A stretch of 53,633 bases of DNA from Alphaproteobacteria bacterium (GTDB lineage: Bacteria > Planctomycetota > Phycisphaerae > UBA1845), in NCBI GenBank assembly GCA_028285105.1, contig JANQQE010000017.1:1-53633 (forward strand), in the 5' to 3' direction. The notes under the pieces are model-generated. The model ran no database searches, was not told the DNA's origin, and saw only the letters and a program-made list of their open reading frames with translations. The translations under genes were made by a program, and so were the position numbers. Shown here in pieces: positions 1-8,456 of the stretch; positions within the stretch are counted from its first letter, which is position 1; each line of letters begins with the position of its first letter.

Positions 1-1344
1 ATCATCTCGGCGATGGCCCACTTCCATGACCACGACTTCAACGGCATCATCGATGAGGACGACGAGGATCATCTCGAATACTGCTCGACCAACGGCCACA
101 CGACGGACTTCGAGTGCGTGTGGCTGCACGACCGCGATGACGACGGTGATGTGGATGCCGACGACAAAATCGAATTCGACGCGCTGGATTATTCGTCCGG
201 CGACTGTCAGCAGAAGTACGCCCCGTCGGACTGGCGGCGTGACCCGCACGATTTCTTCTCGATGGGCATCGGCCACACGGGCCAGGTCGATCCGGACGAC
301 ATCGACGATTGCATGAACGAAGTCTGCACGAACGGGTTCACGATCAACGGCGTCGGGGTGTACGGTGTCGGGACGAACGGTGTGCTGTGCAACTCGGTCA
401 AGACAGCCGTCTGCGTCCACGTGTTCGACGGTGATGGCGACGGCGATGTAGACAGCGACGACGAGGATTTGATCGACTCAGCATCCTCAGGCATGTATCG
501 CCGCCACCCGCTGCTGGTGTCGGAGTCGCAGTTCGGCAACCCGTTCATGTGGACCAGCCAGCGCTACGACGCCGAAGCGAAGTTGTACCACTTCCGGTTC
601 CGAAGCTATGATCCAGCGCTGGGAAGATGGCTGCAACGCGATCCGCTGGGATACGTCGACGGCGCGAGTCTGGCACAATATGTGTTTAGCAGTCCGGCTT
701 CGCGAATCGATCCGCTTGGGCTTCTCGACGGGAATGGTGGTGGCGATCCGGTTCCGCCCGGACTTGAAGGAGTGCCAAAGGAAGATTGGTTGCCGGGATA
801 CGGGGCCGGCAAAGCGGTAGGCGAAATCCTTGGCGAAATTGCGGACGAAGCAGAAGAAATTGAGAATGCCGCTCTCGCTGCTCTTGACGATGCGGCGGCT
901 GCAGGTTTGCGAGAGCTTCCGGATTTTGTAACTGCCGGTATAGCATACGGCGACATTCCGGTTCTTGATCCGGGACGAGCGCAAGACGAAGTTCTGTTCT
1001 ATTCTACATGGGCAAGTTTAGGTGCGCCAGACCCAACGAAGCTTGCGAAACTGCTCAAGCTCAACAAGTTAGGGAAGGGATCAAAAAGTTGGTCCGCGGC
1101 GAGACGCGCATATTGGAAAAAGAACGGTAAGTGTGGCAAGGCTCCGAAGCGGGAAGTAAAGGTGAAGAAGAACAAAACAGGAGAGGTTACAACGATAACG
1201 GAGACAAAAGAGCTTCATCACAAGGAGGCTCGCCGAAACGGGGGTAGCAATGAGCCTGACAATCTGCAAGAGGTTTGGCCGACGGAGCATGAAGAAATAG
1301 ACCCATTTCGGCGTACAGGTTACGAGGTCTTAGATCGCAGCTAA
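1..1344 (+). CDS. Rhs-family polymorphic toxin, C-terminal part (5' end outside window)
   Basis: The reading frame is open to the left edge, so this is the 3' end of a larger gene; a first in-window ATG lies at 13. Counting from that ATG, the first ~160 residues carry three acidic calcium-loop motifs (for example DRDDDGDVDADD and DGDGDGDVDSDD) and scattered Cys. Residues ~179-240 are a typical Rhs repeat-associated core, with the signatures RYDAEAKLYHFRFRSYDP, GRWLQRDPLG and the closing DPLGL. After the core the sequence changes to an Ala/Glu-rich linker and a Lys-rich C-terminal tip. The tip holds ELHHKEARRNGGSNEPDNL near residue 400 and a later H-EEIDPFR. That HH...N...H layout is known from HNH/LHH-type nuclease toxins of Rhs proteins. 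The gene directly downstream encodes a SUFU-family protein, a known class of immunity protein, which supports a toxin role. Nuclease activity is inferred, not shown. Confidence 0.85.
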   Translation: MISAMAHFHDHDFNGIIDEDDEDHLEYCSTNGHTTDFECVWLHDRDDDGDVDADDKIEFDALDYSSGDCQQKYAPSDWRRDPHDFFSMGIGHTGQVDPDDIDDCMNEVCTNGFTINGVGVYGVGTNGVLCNSVKTAVCVHVFDGDGDGDVDSDDEDLIDSASSGMYRRHPLLVSESQFGNPFMWTSQRYDAEAKLYHFRFRSYDPALGRWLQRDPLGYVDGASLAQYVFSSPASRIDPLGLLDGNGGGDPVPPGLEGVPKEDWLPGYGAGKAVGEILGEIADEAEEIENAALAALDDAAAAGLRELPDFVTAGIAYGDIPVLDPGRAQDEVLFYSTWASLGAPDPTKLAKLLKLNKLGKGSKSWSAARRAYWKKNGKCGKAPKREVKVKKNKTGEVTTITETKELHHKEARRNGGSNEPDNLQEVWPTEHEEIDPFRRTGYEVLDRS

Positions 1345-1359
1345 ATGAAATAGGCGACC

Positions 1360-1935
1360 ATGCATCGGAAATCAATCGCAATACGAGAGGATCATTTTGT
1401 CAAGCACTTCGGCCCCCTTGTCGAGCCGAACATGCAATCAACGGATGATACGACTCCGCATATTGATATTTATCGTTTCGGCCCTAATAATGATCGATCC
1501 TACTGGACACTGATTACCGGAGGGATGAGCGACCAAGAACAATTCATTCCGCGAGGACATCCAGATCATATTACAAAGCGAACGGAAGTTCTCATGTATG
1601 TACATGAACCTCGTCCATGGATGTTTCAAGTTGTGAAAGAACTGGCGCTAATCCCTTTTGAGCAGCGAACATATCTGCATTGGTGGCATTCAGCGCCAAT
1701 TAACATAGAGGATTCTCAGTTGGCGCATGCATTCTTTTTGCCACCATATTTTGAATCGGAAGAATTCGATTCGCTAGTTATTGAAGATGACGATGTTTCT
1801 TTTCTGTGGATGGTCCCGATTACAGAATCCGAACTCCAATATAAGCTTAGGTATGGTGGTCAAGCATTAGAGGAGTTATTTTCGAATTGTGAAATCGACC
1901 CAGTATTGAATGAAAACCGCGCTTCGGTGATTTAA
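1360..1935 (+). CDS. SUFU-family immunity protein for the Rhs toxin
   Basis: 191 residues starting 15 bp after the toxin stop. The pattern DIYRFGPNNDRSYWTLITGGMSDQ, followed by R-TEVLMYV, a conserved LA--PF segment, HWWHSAPI and a C-terminal WMVPITESE, is characteristic of the bacterial suppressor-of-fused (SUFU) domain. This domain is widely found as the immunity partner of polymorphic nuclease toxins. The gene is visibly richer in A/T than the toxin and the genes downstream, as expected for a cassette exchanged between strains. There is no signal peptide, so it should act in the cytoplasm by binding the toxin tip. The start at 1360 has only a weak ribosome-binding site; an ATG at 1432 is an alternative but would cut into the domain. 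The family assignment is good; the pairing with the toxin is inferred from adjacency. Confidence 0.8.
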   Translation: MHRKSIAIREDHFVKHFGPLVEPNMQSTDDTTPHIDIYRFGPNNDRSYWTLITGGMSDQEQFIPRGHPDHITKRTEVLMYVHEPRPWMFQVVKELALIPFEQRTYLHWWHSAPINIEDSQLAHAFFLPPYFESEEFDSLVIEDDDVSFLWMVPITESELQYKLRYGGQALEELFSNCEIDPVLNENRASVI

Positions 1936-1984
1936 AGAATCGTCAGTAGAGTGATCCCAACAGCTCGGCAGTTCGCTTCAAGGA

Positions 1985-2184
1985 ACCAACGGCCACTCGA
2001 CGGACTTCGAGTGCGTTTGGCTGCACGATCGCGACGACGACGGCAACGTTGACGACGATGACATAGACGAGTTCGATGCGCCGGATTATGCGTCGGGCGA
2101 CTGTCAGCAGAAGTACGCTCCGTCGGACTGGCGGCGTGACCCGCACGATTACTTCTCGATGGGCATCGGCCACACGGGCCAGGT
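1985..2184 (+). pseudogene. Displaced fragment of the Rhs gene (direct repeat of 88-287)
   Basis: This stretch aligns without gaps to 88-287 inside the Rhs gene, at a constant offset of 1897 bp. By eye it is about 90% identical, with differences concentrated in the calcium-loop codons and many of them synonymous. The frame is still open and reads TDFECVWLHDRDDDGNVDDD and later CQQKYAPSDWRRDPHDYF. It has no start codon context: an in-frame stop lies at 1952, and similarity ends abruptly at 2184, with a stop soon after. It is therefore a remnant, not a gene. The two copies form direct repeats that bracket the Rhs core, the toxin tip and the immunity gene. Confidence 0.85.
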
Positions 2185-2755
2185 GACCTTTCCCCCCTCA
2201 ATCTGATCCAGCAGTTGGGTCAGGACTTTGGTTTTGGTTGAGGAAGATCGGTCAAGCGATAGCCCTAATGGTTGTGCCCGGAATGCATGGCAATAGGCTC
2301 CAATAGAGTTGCGTATCGAGGCTTACTGCTACGTGTCTGGTGGTGGCTGATTTGTGCATCCACGAGTATCTGTATAGTTGGAAAAACGTACTTGCGGCGA
2401 TCGCCGCCGGGGCACGCCGCGTTAAAGGCATCGGGCTCCCCCGCGTGTGGACGCCAACGTACTGGCCGGTCAGGCAAATCGGTCACCCTTGTGTAAGCAT
2501 CGTCCCTCGCCGCACTTCGCAAGTTGATGCCTCCGAGCGGTCAGATTGTTCCGGGAACGCTCAGCAACATTCTTCGGCGAACGGCATACAATATCGATGT
2601 CCGTATCGGTCGCCACCTGGGTGCACGATGGGGCCCGAATCTCCGAGCAGTCGACTGTGAAGGGCCTTCGACTGTGATGGTCGGGTGTATCCGTTAAATG
2701 TGTTGCGGGCAAAGTTGGCATTGTAAGTTCAACCTCTCACGGAAGGTCTATTCCT
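2185..2755. other. Gene-poor stretch, probably recombination debris
   Basis: About 570 bp between the Rhs remnant and the dehydrogenase. No open frame here resembles a known protein. A 56-codon frame from the ATG at 2527 (stop at 2695) is the only one with somewhat protein-like content, and I cannot name it. Abrupt changes of composition and the neighbouring Rhs fragment suggest joined remnants. The right end contains GGAAGG at about 2740, the ribosome-binding site of the next gene. Confidence 0.5.
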
Positions 2756-3517
2756 ATGGCATCCGATCAGCCCGGTCTTGAAGGAAGCGTTCATCTTGTC
2801 ATTGGTGCCAGTGGAGGTATTGGTTCTTGTGTTGCGAAGAAACTCGCAGATGCGGGCGGGCGGGTAGTGCTTGCGGGCAGGGATCTGTCGCGACTTGAAT
2901 CGCTCGGCGGGGAATTGCAAGGTCAACTGGTCGAATTGGATGCCGCACAAGAATCGAGTTGGGGAGCATGCCTGCACGCCGCACAAGAATGGGGTGGTCG
3001 ACTTGACGGAGTCATCAACTGCGCCGGATCGATTCTCCTCAAGCCCGCCCATCTGACGACGGCTGACGAATTCAGCGAGGTTCTTAAGACGAATCTGCTC
3101 ACCGCTTTTTACACCGTCAAATCCGCTGCAAAGACCATGCGAAAGTCGGGCGGGTCCGTTGTGTTGATGAGTTCGGCTGCAGCGCAGATCGGGCTTGCCA
3201 ACCACGAAGCCATCGCCGCAGCCAAAGCCGGAGTAGTCGGACTGATGCGTTCTGCTGCGGCAACCTACGCCAACAACGGCATCCGCTTCAACGCGATATC
3301 TCCAGGGCTTGTCGATACGCCGTTAAGCGAAAAGATAACCTCCAACGAAACAGCCTTAGCGGCATCCACTGCGTTGCACCCATTGGGGCGGATCGGTCAA
3401 CCCGACGATATAGCCGAAGTCATCTGCTGGTTGTTGAGCCCGGCAAGCAGTTGGGTGACCGGACAAAACATCGGCATCGATGGCGGATTGGCAACACTCA
3501 AGACCCGCGCCAGGTGA
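2756..3517 (+). CDS. SDR-family oxidoreductase lacking the canonical catalytic Tyr
   Basis: 253 residues, the usual length for a classical short-chain dehydrogenase. The nucleotide-binding motif GASGGIG is at 17-23, followed by VVLAGRD, a CAG motif near 90, the helix Asn in TNLLTAF, Ser139/140, and the C-terminal PGLVDTP and GIDGG segments. The YxxxK active site is altered: it reads HEAIAAAKAG, with Lys157 kept but Ile153 where Tyr belongs. Normal reduction of a carbonyl by the Ser-Tyr-Lys mechanism is therefore doubtful; the protein may use another residue or have a binding role. The start at 2756 has GGAAGG about 10 bp upstream. The gene stands alone. The substrate cannot be told from sequence. 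Confidence 0.85.
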   Translation: MASDQPGLEGSVHLVIGASGGIGSCVAKKLADAGGRVVLAGRDLSRLESLGGELQGQLVELDAAQESSWGACLHAAQEWGGRLDGVINCAGSILLKPAHLTTADEFSEVLKTNLLTAFYTVKSAAKTMRKSGGSVVLMSSAAAQIGLANHEAIAAAKAGVVGLMRSAAATYANNGIRFNAISPGLVDTPLSEKITSNETALAASTALHPLGRIGQPDDIAEVICWLLSPASSWVTGQNIGIDGGLATLKTRAR

Positions 3518-3759
3518 GTCGGCAAAAAGTTCAATGCGTTGAAGACGCCGATTGTCAGAATCAGATGGCACCAACGCTCCCGAGGTCATCGTCGGTGCAG
3601 AACTGGCGGGACTGCCTTACATTCGCATTTTGCGACAAGCCGACTCTGCTCGACTGCGACTGGCCGACAGTAGGTCGACTCAACTTGTTGCCATGATCCA
3701 CGATCCCGCCGGGAGCAGCCAAGGTCGATGATCGACGCAACCGAGAATCGGGTTCGACA

Positions 3760-4647
3760 TTATTCGCGACCCGCAATCGCGTCTGCTGTTTCGCCTTGGG
3801 CATTGATCTTGGCGAGCACCTCTGAGCTGTTTCCGCGCGGGCGACGGATGCGGTTCATGATCGCATTCTGAAGGGTGGATCCTTCGGGACCTGGCACAAA
3901 TTCCACCACCGCGAAGGTGACGTCATCGTGGTTTAGATTTTGGTGACCATGGTGCGCTTGCACCGCATGTAGCAAACCTTTGGCGATAATGTTGGTCGAT
4001 TCGTGGCGCAACCTGTCGAGCAGGGCATCGACCCCTGCCGTTCCGAATAGCCGGTCGTCTTTATCTGGGGCTTCCAGTACGCCGTCAGTAATCAGAAGCA
4101 ATCGATCGCCAATATTGACCCGCATGGACTGCCTTGAGTAAACCGCTTCAGGCTCAGCCGCAAGGGGCAGGTCTTCCAGTGGGTCTTCCGGCTGCTGGCG
4201 TTCAATCTCCATCCGTTGCCAAGTGTCTTCCTTGCTGCGGAATAACCAAGCCGGGTGGTGTCCCGCATAGCTTAAGGACAACCAGCGGCGTGGCGGGTAG
4301 TAGCTGGCCACCGCGGCGGTGGTCAGAGCGCTGAATCCCATGCTGGCAAGTTCTCGATTGAGTCGCCGCAACACACTGCGTTGGTCGGGCCAGTTCATGT
4401 AGCGCTTCATCGTTCGCGCAACTGTGGTGCTGATTGTTGCAACAGCCTCACCATGACCCACCACGTCAGCAATCATCAACCGCGAGAGCAGGCCCGACCC
4501 GCAGGTGGTCAGCGAATGTACGTCGCCACCGCGTCCTCCGTCGCATGCCCGGGAGTATATGTGCCCACGTAGTCCCGGCATCTCGACTGGTGAATCGATT
4601 GACAGGTTTCCACCCCACATTTCTCGGCACACCAGTCGGAGCGACAT
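3760..4647 (-). CDS. SpoIIE-type PP2C serine/threonine phosphatase
   Basis: 295 residues forming one PP2C_SpoIIE domain without attached sensor or membrane segments. The metal-binding motifs are visible: GGRGGD near 38-42, the DVVGHG turn at 61-66, TDGVLE at 187-192 and DDVT at 241-244. Such phosphatases usually dephosphorylate anti-sigma-factor antagonists (STAS proteins) in partner-switching pathways. No STAS or HATPase partner is encoded nearby. It is the last gene of a minus-strand operon, starting only 26 bp after the UGA-containing selenoprotein gene, so a link with redox stress is possible but unproven. A plausible Shine-Dalgarno AAGGA precedes the ATG by about 11 bp. Confidence 0.85.
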   Translation of the reverse strand: MSLRLVCREMWGGNLSIDSPVEMPGLRGHIYSRACDGGRGGDVHSLTTCGSGLLSRLMIADVVGHGEAVATISTTVARTMKRYMNWPDQRSVLRRLNRELASMGFSALTTAAVASYYPPRRWLSLSYAGHHPAWLFRSKEDTWQRMEIERQQPEDPLEDLPLAAEPEAVYSRQSMRVNIGDRLLLITDGVLEAPDKDDRLFGTAGVDALLDRLRHESTNIIAKGLLHAVQAHHGHQNLNHDDVTFAVVEFVPGPEGSTLQNAIMNRIRRPRGNSSEVLAKINAQGETADAIAGRE

Positions 4648-4673
4648 CGCGGGTTCGTCCTTTTTGGAATCGG

Positions 4674-5228
4674 CTAAGTTGTATTATTGACCGTCTCGCC
4701 AAGCCCCACCCGAACGAACGATTCGAAGTCGGGCTTGTCGGCAATGGTCTTGGCGCGAAACGTGTTTAGCAGCCTGCCACCGTGAAGCAAAAAAACACCG
4801 GGCATTTGCCAAACGCTGCCCACAGGTTTACGCGGACGGTGACCCGACAGGCATGCTTTCAACCCGCGTCCCCACACCGTTGGACCGAACAGGGATAATG
4901 TTTTTCCTCGCTCCAGACCAAACGCGGCATAGAGTTTGCGCGGCGGGTCGCTGATTCGGTGTAGGTCTTCAAGGCCATACTCTTTGAGCATCGGTGCGAA
5001 CAGGGCGTCGTCGCCCATGTGAACCAAAGCAATGCACACACCCCTTCCCCTGATCGAACCTTGCTTGGCTGAGACCTCAGCCAGTGCCTCATGGCAAAAG
5101 ATTCAACCGGTATGCCGCAGGAAGATCAACAGCACAGGCGAACCATCCGACAAGGTACTCAAGCTCGTACCGTGCTGGTCCATGTGTGTGTTCAACGCTT
5201 GTAAATCGATTTTGGAGGTGTCGCTCAT
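4674..5228 (-). CDS. SelL/AhpC-like selenoprotein with UxxC redox site (in-frame UGA)
   Basis: Ordinary gene calling would start this gene at 5039, after the UGA. Reading from the ATG at 5228 (ribosome-binding site AGGGA 7 bp upstream) gives 184 residues if the TGA at 5105-5103 is read as selenocysteine. The thioredoxin-fold active site is then FLRHTGU-IFC-HEALAEV, with Sec42 and Cys45 forming UxxC at the end of the first beta strand (VLLIFL), exactly where AhpC/TSA-like and SelL-related proteins have CxxC. Downstream features continue the fold: VCIALVHMGD, RKLYAAFGLERG, WQMPGVFLLHGG. The protein should be a cytoplasmic thiol peroxidase or oxidoreductase. A hairpin with a GGUC loop lies 20 nt after the UGA. 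selA and selB are in the same window. The gene sits between a membrane protein gene (47 bp gap) and a PP2C phosphatase gene (26 bp gap). Confidence 0.9.
5067..5105 (-). promoter_or_regulatory. Bacterial SECIS element of the SelL-like gene, with its UGA
   Basis: On the minus strand the UGA (5105-5103) is followed after 20 nt by GGCTGAGGTCTCAGCC (5082-5067). This folds as a 6-7 bp stem with the apical core AGGUCU. The same loop core occurs in the E. coli fdhF SECIS, where SelB recognises it. The distance from UGA to loop (26 nt) lies in the range accepted for bacterial SECIS elements. The hairpin lies inside the coding sequence, as bacterial elements must. Confidence 0.85.
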
Positions 5229-5275
5229 TTGCGTTCCCTGCAACAATATAGTGCGTCCCAGACGCACCGAATGAA

Positions 5276-5764
5276 TTATGTTCTACTTGAAGTCAATGCG
5301 TCTTGCGAGCGATTCGTGACCGTCACCGGCTTGTCAACCCAACATTCCCCTCGCCAAGCTCGATAGAGGATAAGCCCAAATGGGATCCACCAGATCAGGT
5401 CATTGGTGATGATTGTCCATCCCATTTTCCAGGGCAACGCCCCACGCATCGCGGCATCAACAAAACCGATCGGTCCAAGAACCTTGCCAAGTAAGCCAAC
5501 CAGTACAATGGGCCAGTGACGGATCGGATCGTACGCAGCCACCGCATAACCCACACCGTAGACCCCAACGATCATCCCCACACACTGCCAGATTTCCGGA
5601 TAGCGCGGTTTGGGCATGTTCGCGAGGTGGAAGGCAGAGAGCGGAGAGAGCACCACCCACGCCCCCGAAACGAGATTATAGGCCGCGGCGAAGATAAGCA
5701 CCCACTTCGCCCAGTTCCGTCTCGATTGTGATGATGATCGCCCATTGCTGATACCGCCTTCCAT
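5276..5764 (-). CDS. Four-helix inner-membrane protein in the selenoprotein operon
   Basis: 162 residues. Hydrophobic segments occur at about 20-40 (WVLIFAAAYNLVSGAWVVL), 62-80, 85-105 and 118-135, so four membrane helices are likely, with a basic N-terminus and a polar tail. I do not recognise a named family. It is the first gene of a minus-strand operon, 47 bp ahead of the SelL-like selenoprotein, so it may anchor or exchange electrons with that redox protein, but no redox Cys pair or haem motif is visible. The start has GGGAG about 9 bp upstream. Confidence 0.75.
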   Translation of the reverse strand: MEGGISNGRSSSQSRRNWAKWVLIFAAAYNLVSGAWVVLSPLSAFHLANMPKPRYPEIWQCVGMIVGVYGVGYAVAAYDPIRHWPIVLVGLLGKVLGPIGFVDAAMRGALPWKMGWTIITNDLIWWIPFGLILYRAWRGECWVDKPVTVTNRSQDALTSSRT

Positions 5765-6214
5765 CTCTTGAGTCTCCCACTTTGGTCATCGCGATGGCAA
5801 ATGTGCCTCGGCTGGAATGGCGGCGGTTGAGGTTCAGCTAATCTGCGCATTCATAGATTTCTTATGCACAGCGAAACATCATAATCCGATCAAGTCGTCA
5901 GCCAACCATGTACAGCCTACCAAGTGTATTCGCCAAGGCGTGCGTCTTGGATGCGGCGTGCCTGAGCAGACCGAATTACTTGTTGGGCTAATCAGAGCAA
6001 ATTCGAGGGGGGCCGAGAATACAGACGAAGGCGGTGGCTTTCGCGGTCATTCCGGATTGCGATGTTCCGACCGGCAGTGGTTATGAATAAAGCTCCATCC
6101 GCGCCTCTCGGATCGGTGGCGATTCGGTTAAAGCTTACGGTTTTGCAGGCAACTTTCCAATTGGCGGCGTCAATTCCAGACGCGAGCGCCGCCGACGGAG
6201 AATGTAAGTTGCGA
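5765..6214. other. Intergenic region upstream of the selenoprotein operon
   Basis: 450 bp between the start of the minus-strand operon and the stop of the ABC permease gene. Open frames here are short and look like chance. The promoter of the operon must lie in its left part, but I see no convincing -35/-10 pair. No tRNA fold was found; I looked specifically for tRNA-Sec. Confidence 0.5.
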
Positions 6215-7549
6215 CTATCCGCGAATGGCCCAGCGCATCAGGTCGGTGATCTTGGGCGGTTTGCCTTGCATCAACAGTCCGACGCGGAAGATCCGACCGG
6301 CTGCCCACACGCAGAAGATCGTAAAGACGACCACACCCGCCAAGCCAACCCACGGTTGCCATATTGGAATGGATGCGGGTGTCGCCTGTCGAAGCAACAT
6401 CAGCAATGGCGTACACGTTGGCACGAGCGACATCCAGGTGGAAAATGCACTGAGCGGTTCTTTGACCACATTGATCCAGACGAAAAGAGGAACCATCACC
6501 ATGACCATCACCGGCATGGTCATGGACTGCGCCTCCTTCAAATCGCTGCATGCCGCGCCGACGGCGATAAACATCGCCCCGAACATGAAGATGGCCATGA
6601 CCTGAAACACGATGAACCAGGGCAACAGGTCATAGGGAATGTATTGGGAGGCATCGATTTTTTCGGCGAGCAGTATTCCACCGCCGACATAAAGGATGAC
6701 CATGGTCAATGAAACACCCACAGTCCCAAGCAATTTGCCAAACATGATTTGAAATGGCGTCACCGATCCGAGCAATACTTCGGCGATGCGCTGCATTTTT
6801 TCTTCCAACACCGAGTTGATCAGCGGTGGCGCCCCAATCATGATCATCATGAACATCAGAAACATCACGATAATGGGGGTGGCCATCAACTGACCCTCGC
6901 TTTTGCGACCTTCGGATTTGACTTTTCCCGCTTCCATGCTCAAGAGACCGTGCGGTTCGACCTGGGCAAAGCGAATCACTTGCGCAACCACTTTTGGGTC
7001 GATATCCCTGGTCGCCAAGCGAAGCTGCTTGATGGAAGGATTTAACTCGTCGCGCAGCCAGCGGCGCATTCTGTCGATCGCGGCGCTTTCCCCGTGATAA
7101 ATAATGCGCTCCGTCGATGGAAGAATATCGCTTTTTGAATCCGGCTTCGATTGGGGCTCGATGACATCCTTACCGATTTCCACGAAAGCGTGCAGCTTCT
7201 TCTCTCGAATCAAGTTTGACAATTCAAGACGCTGGTCATCGGGGTCTTCGGTGTTTGGCTCGATGGGTTCAATGACGTACTTCGGATTGATCTTCTTACC
7301 GGTTTCCTTATCGATGACTTCCTTGTCGTTGCGAGCATTGGCCGCCATTTGAATCGATTCAAGCAATTGTCCGGTATGGTCGATGACTGCCAACTTTTTG
7401 TCCGTCGTATCGACCTGCCCTTTGAGTAATTTCTGCGCGACGATACCTCCGACCATGAACACGGGCATCAGCACAACGCTGACGATGAACGCTTTGGTGC
7501 GGACGGCTGCGTTGTACTCGCGAACGGCGATGATCCAGATCTTACGCAT
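6215..7549 (-). CDS. ABC-2 type exporter permease (NatB-like)
   Basis: 444 residues. One N-terminal membrane helix (about 18-38, KAFIVSVVLMPVFMVGGIV) is followed by a large extracytoplasmic domain (about 40-230) and then a cluster of five helices at the C-terminus, with SVLEEKMQRIAEVLLGSV in between. This is the architecture and signature of NatB/ABC-2 permeases, which export Na+ or small molecules; the substrate is unknown. It overlaps the ATPase gene by 8 bp (7542-7549), so the two are translated together and form one exporter. Confidence 0.9.
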   Translation of the reverse strand: MRKIWIIAVREYNAAVRTKAFIVSVVLMPVFMVGGIVAQKLLKGQVDTTDKKLAVIDHTGQLLESIQMAANARNDKEVIDKETGKKINPKYVIEPIEPNTEDPDDQRLELSNLIREKKLHAFVEIGKDVIEPQSKPDSKSDILPSTERIIYHGESAAIDRMRRWLRDELNPSIKQLRLATRDIDPKVVAQVIRFAQVEPHGLLSMEAGKVKSEGRKSEGQLMATPIIVMFLMFMMIMIGAPPLINSVLEEKMQRIAEVLLGSVTPFQIMFGKLLGTVGVSLTMVILYVGGGILLAEKIDASQYIPYDLLPWFIVFQVMAIFMFGAMFIAVGAACSDLKEAQSMTMPVMVMVMVPLFVWINVVKEPLSAFSTWMSLVPTCTPLLMLLRQATPASIPIWQPWVGLAGVVVFTIFCVWAAGRIFRVGLLMQGKPPKITDLMRWAIRG

Positions 7550-8456
7550 GGGTGGCTTCCTCCGCTTCGGGTCCGGCGATGCGGACGAAGATGTCGTGCA
7601 GCGATGGTTTGGAGATTTCGAAATGTTTGACGCGGGCTTTGGACATGATCGCCCTCAATAGTTCTTGGGAGTCCGTCCCGTTGCTCATGCGAAGTTCCTG
7701 GACCTGTCCGTAATCGTTGACCTTATCGACACCTTGAATGGTCCTCAGGATGTCGGCATCTTCATCGATTCGTACGCGGATTGTATCGACGCCGTATTTG
7801 TCCTGAATGTCTGCGAGCGAACCGTCCAGCACTTTGTTGCCTTTGAAAATCATAAAAATGAAGTTGCACATTTTCTCGGCGACGGCCATATCGTGCGTGC
7901 TGAAGATGACGGTGGTCCCGTCCTTTTGAAGCTGTAATACAGCATCCTTGAGCACTTCGGCATTGACCGGATCGAGTCCGCTGAATGGTTCGTCCAGGAT
8001 CACCATCTCCGGTTTGCTGATTATTGTGGCGATGAATTGAACTTTTTGACTCATCCCCTTGCTGAGCGTTTCGACCTTCTTATTTGCCCAAGGCGTTAGT
8101 TCGAAACGTTCCAACCAATCCGCAATTTTCTGGTTCAGATCGGTGCCATTCTTGAGTTGGCCGTAAAACTTGAGGATGTCGCGAACGGACATCTTCTTAT
8201 ACAACCCGCGCTCTTCCGGCAGATACCCGATGCGGTCGGTCCACGAACCATGAAGCGACTCGCCGAACACGCGAATCGATCCGCTTTCCGGATAGTAAAT
8301 GTTCATGATCATCCGAAGCGTGGTTGTCTTGCCCGACCCGTTGGGTCCGATGAAACCGTAGACCGTTCCCGATGGGACGTTGAGCGAAAGTTCATTGACA
8401 GCCGTGTGGGATCCAAACGTTTTGGTGACTTGATTCAACTCGACAGCATTTTCCAA
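7542..8456 (-). CDS. ABC exporter ATP-binding subunit (NatA-like)
   Basis: 304 residues. Walker A GPNGSGKT is at 37-44, the signature LSKGMSQKV at 131-139, and Walker B VILDEP at 152-157, with the switch His in FSTHDMAVAEKM. After the ATPase core there is a C-terminal extension of about 80 residues (IRVRIDEDADILRTIQGV...) of the type common in NatA and related ABC-2 ATPases. It pairs with the overlapping permease gene. The upstream GGAGG lies about 14 bp before the ATG. Confidence 0.93.
   Translation of the reverse strand: MENAVELNQVTKTFGSHTAVNELSLNVPSGTVYGFIGPNGSGKTTTLRMIMNIYYPESGSIRVFGESLHGSWTDRIGYLPEERGLYKKMSVRDILKFYGQLKNGTDLNQKIADWLERFELTPWANKKVETLSKGMSQKVQFIATIISKPEMVILDEPFSGLDPVNAEVLKDAVLQLQKDGTTVIFSTHDMAVAEKMCNFIFMIFKGNKVLDGSLADIQDKYGVDTIRVRIDEDADILRTIQGVDKVNDYGQVQELRMSNGTDSQELLRAIMSKARVKHFEISKPSLHDIFVRIAGPEAEEATHA

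Noticed and set aside
2272..2721. Several overlapping 75-105 codon frames after the Rhs remnant
   Set aside because: They overlap in different frames on both strands with no domain features; they look like remnants or chance. I considered an IS remnant but saw no terminal repeats or transposase motifs.
5765..6214. Search for tRNA-Sec (selC)
   Set aside because: No 90-100 nt fold with a long variable arm or a T-loop motif was found here or in other intergenic gaps of the window.
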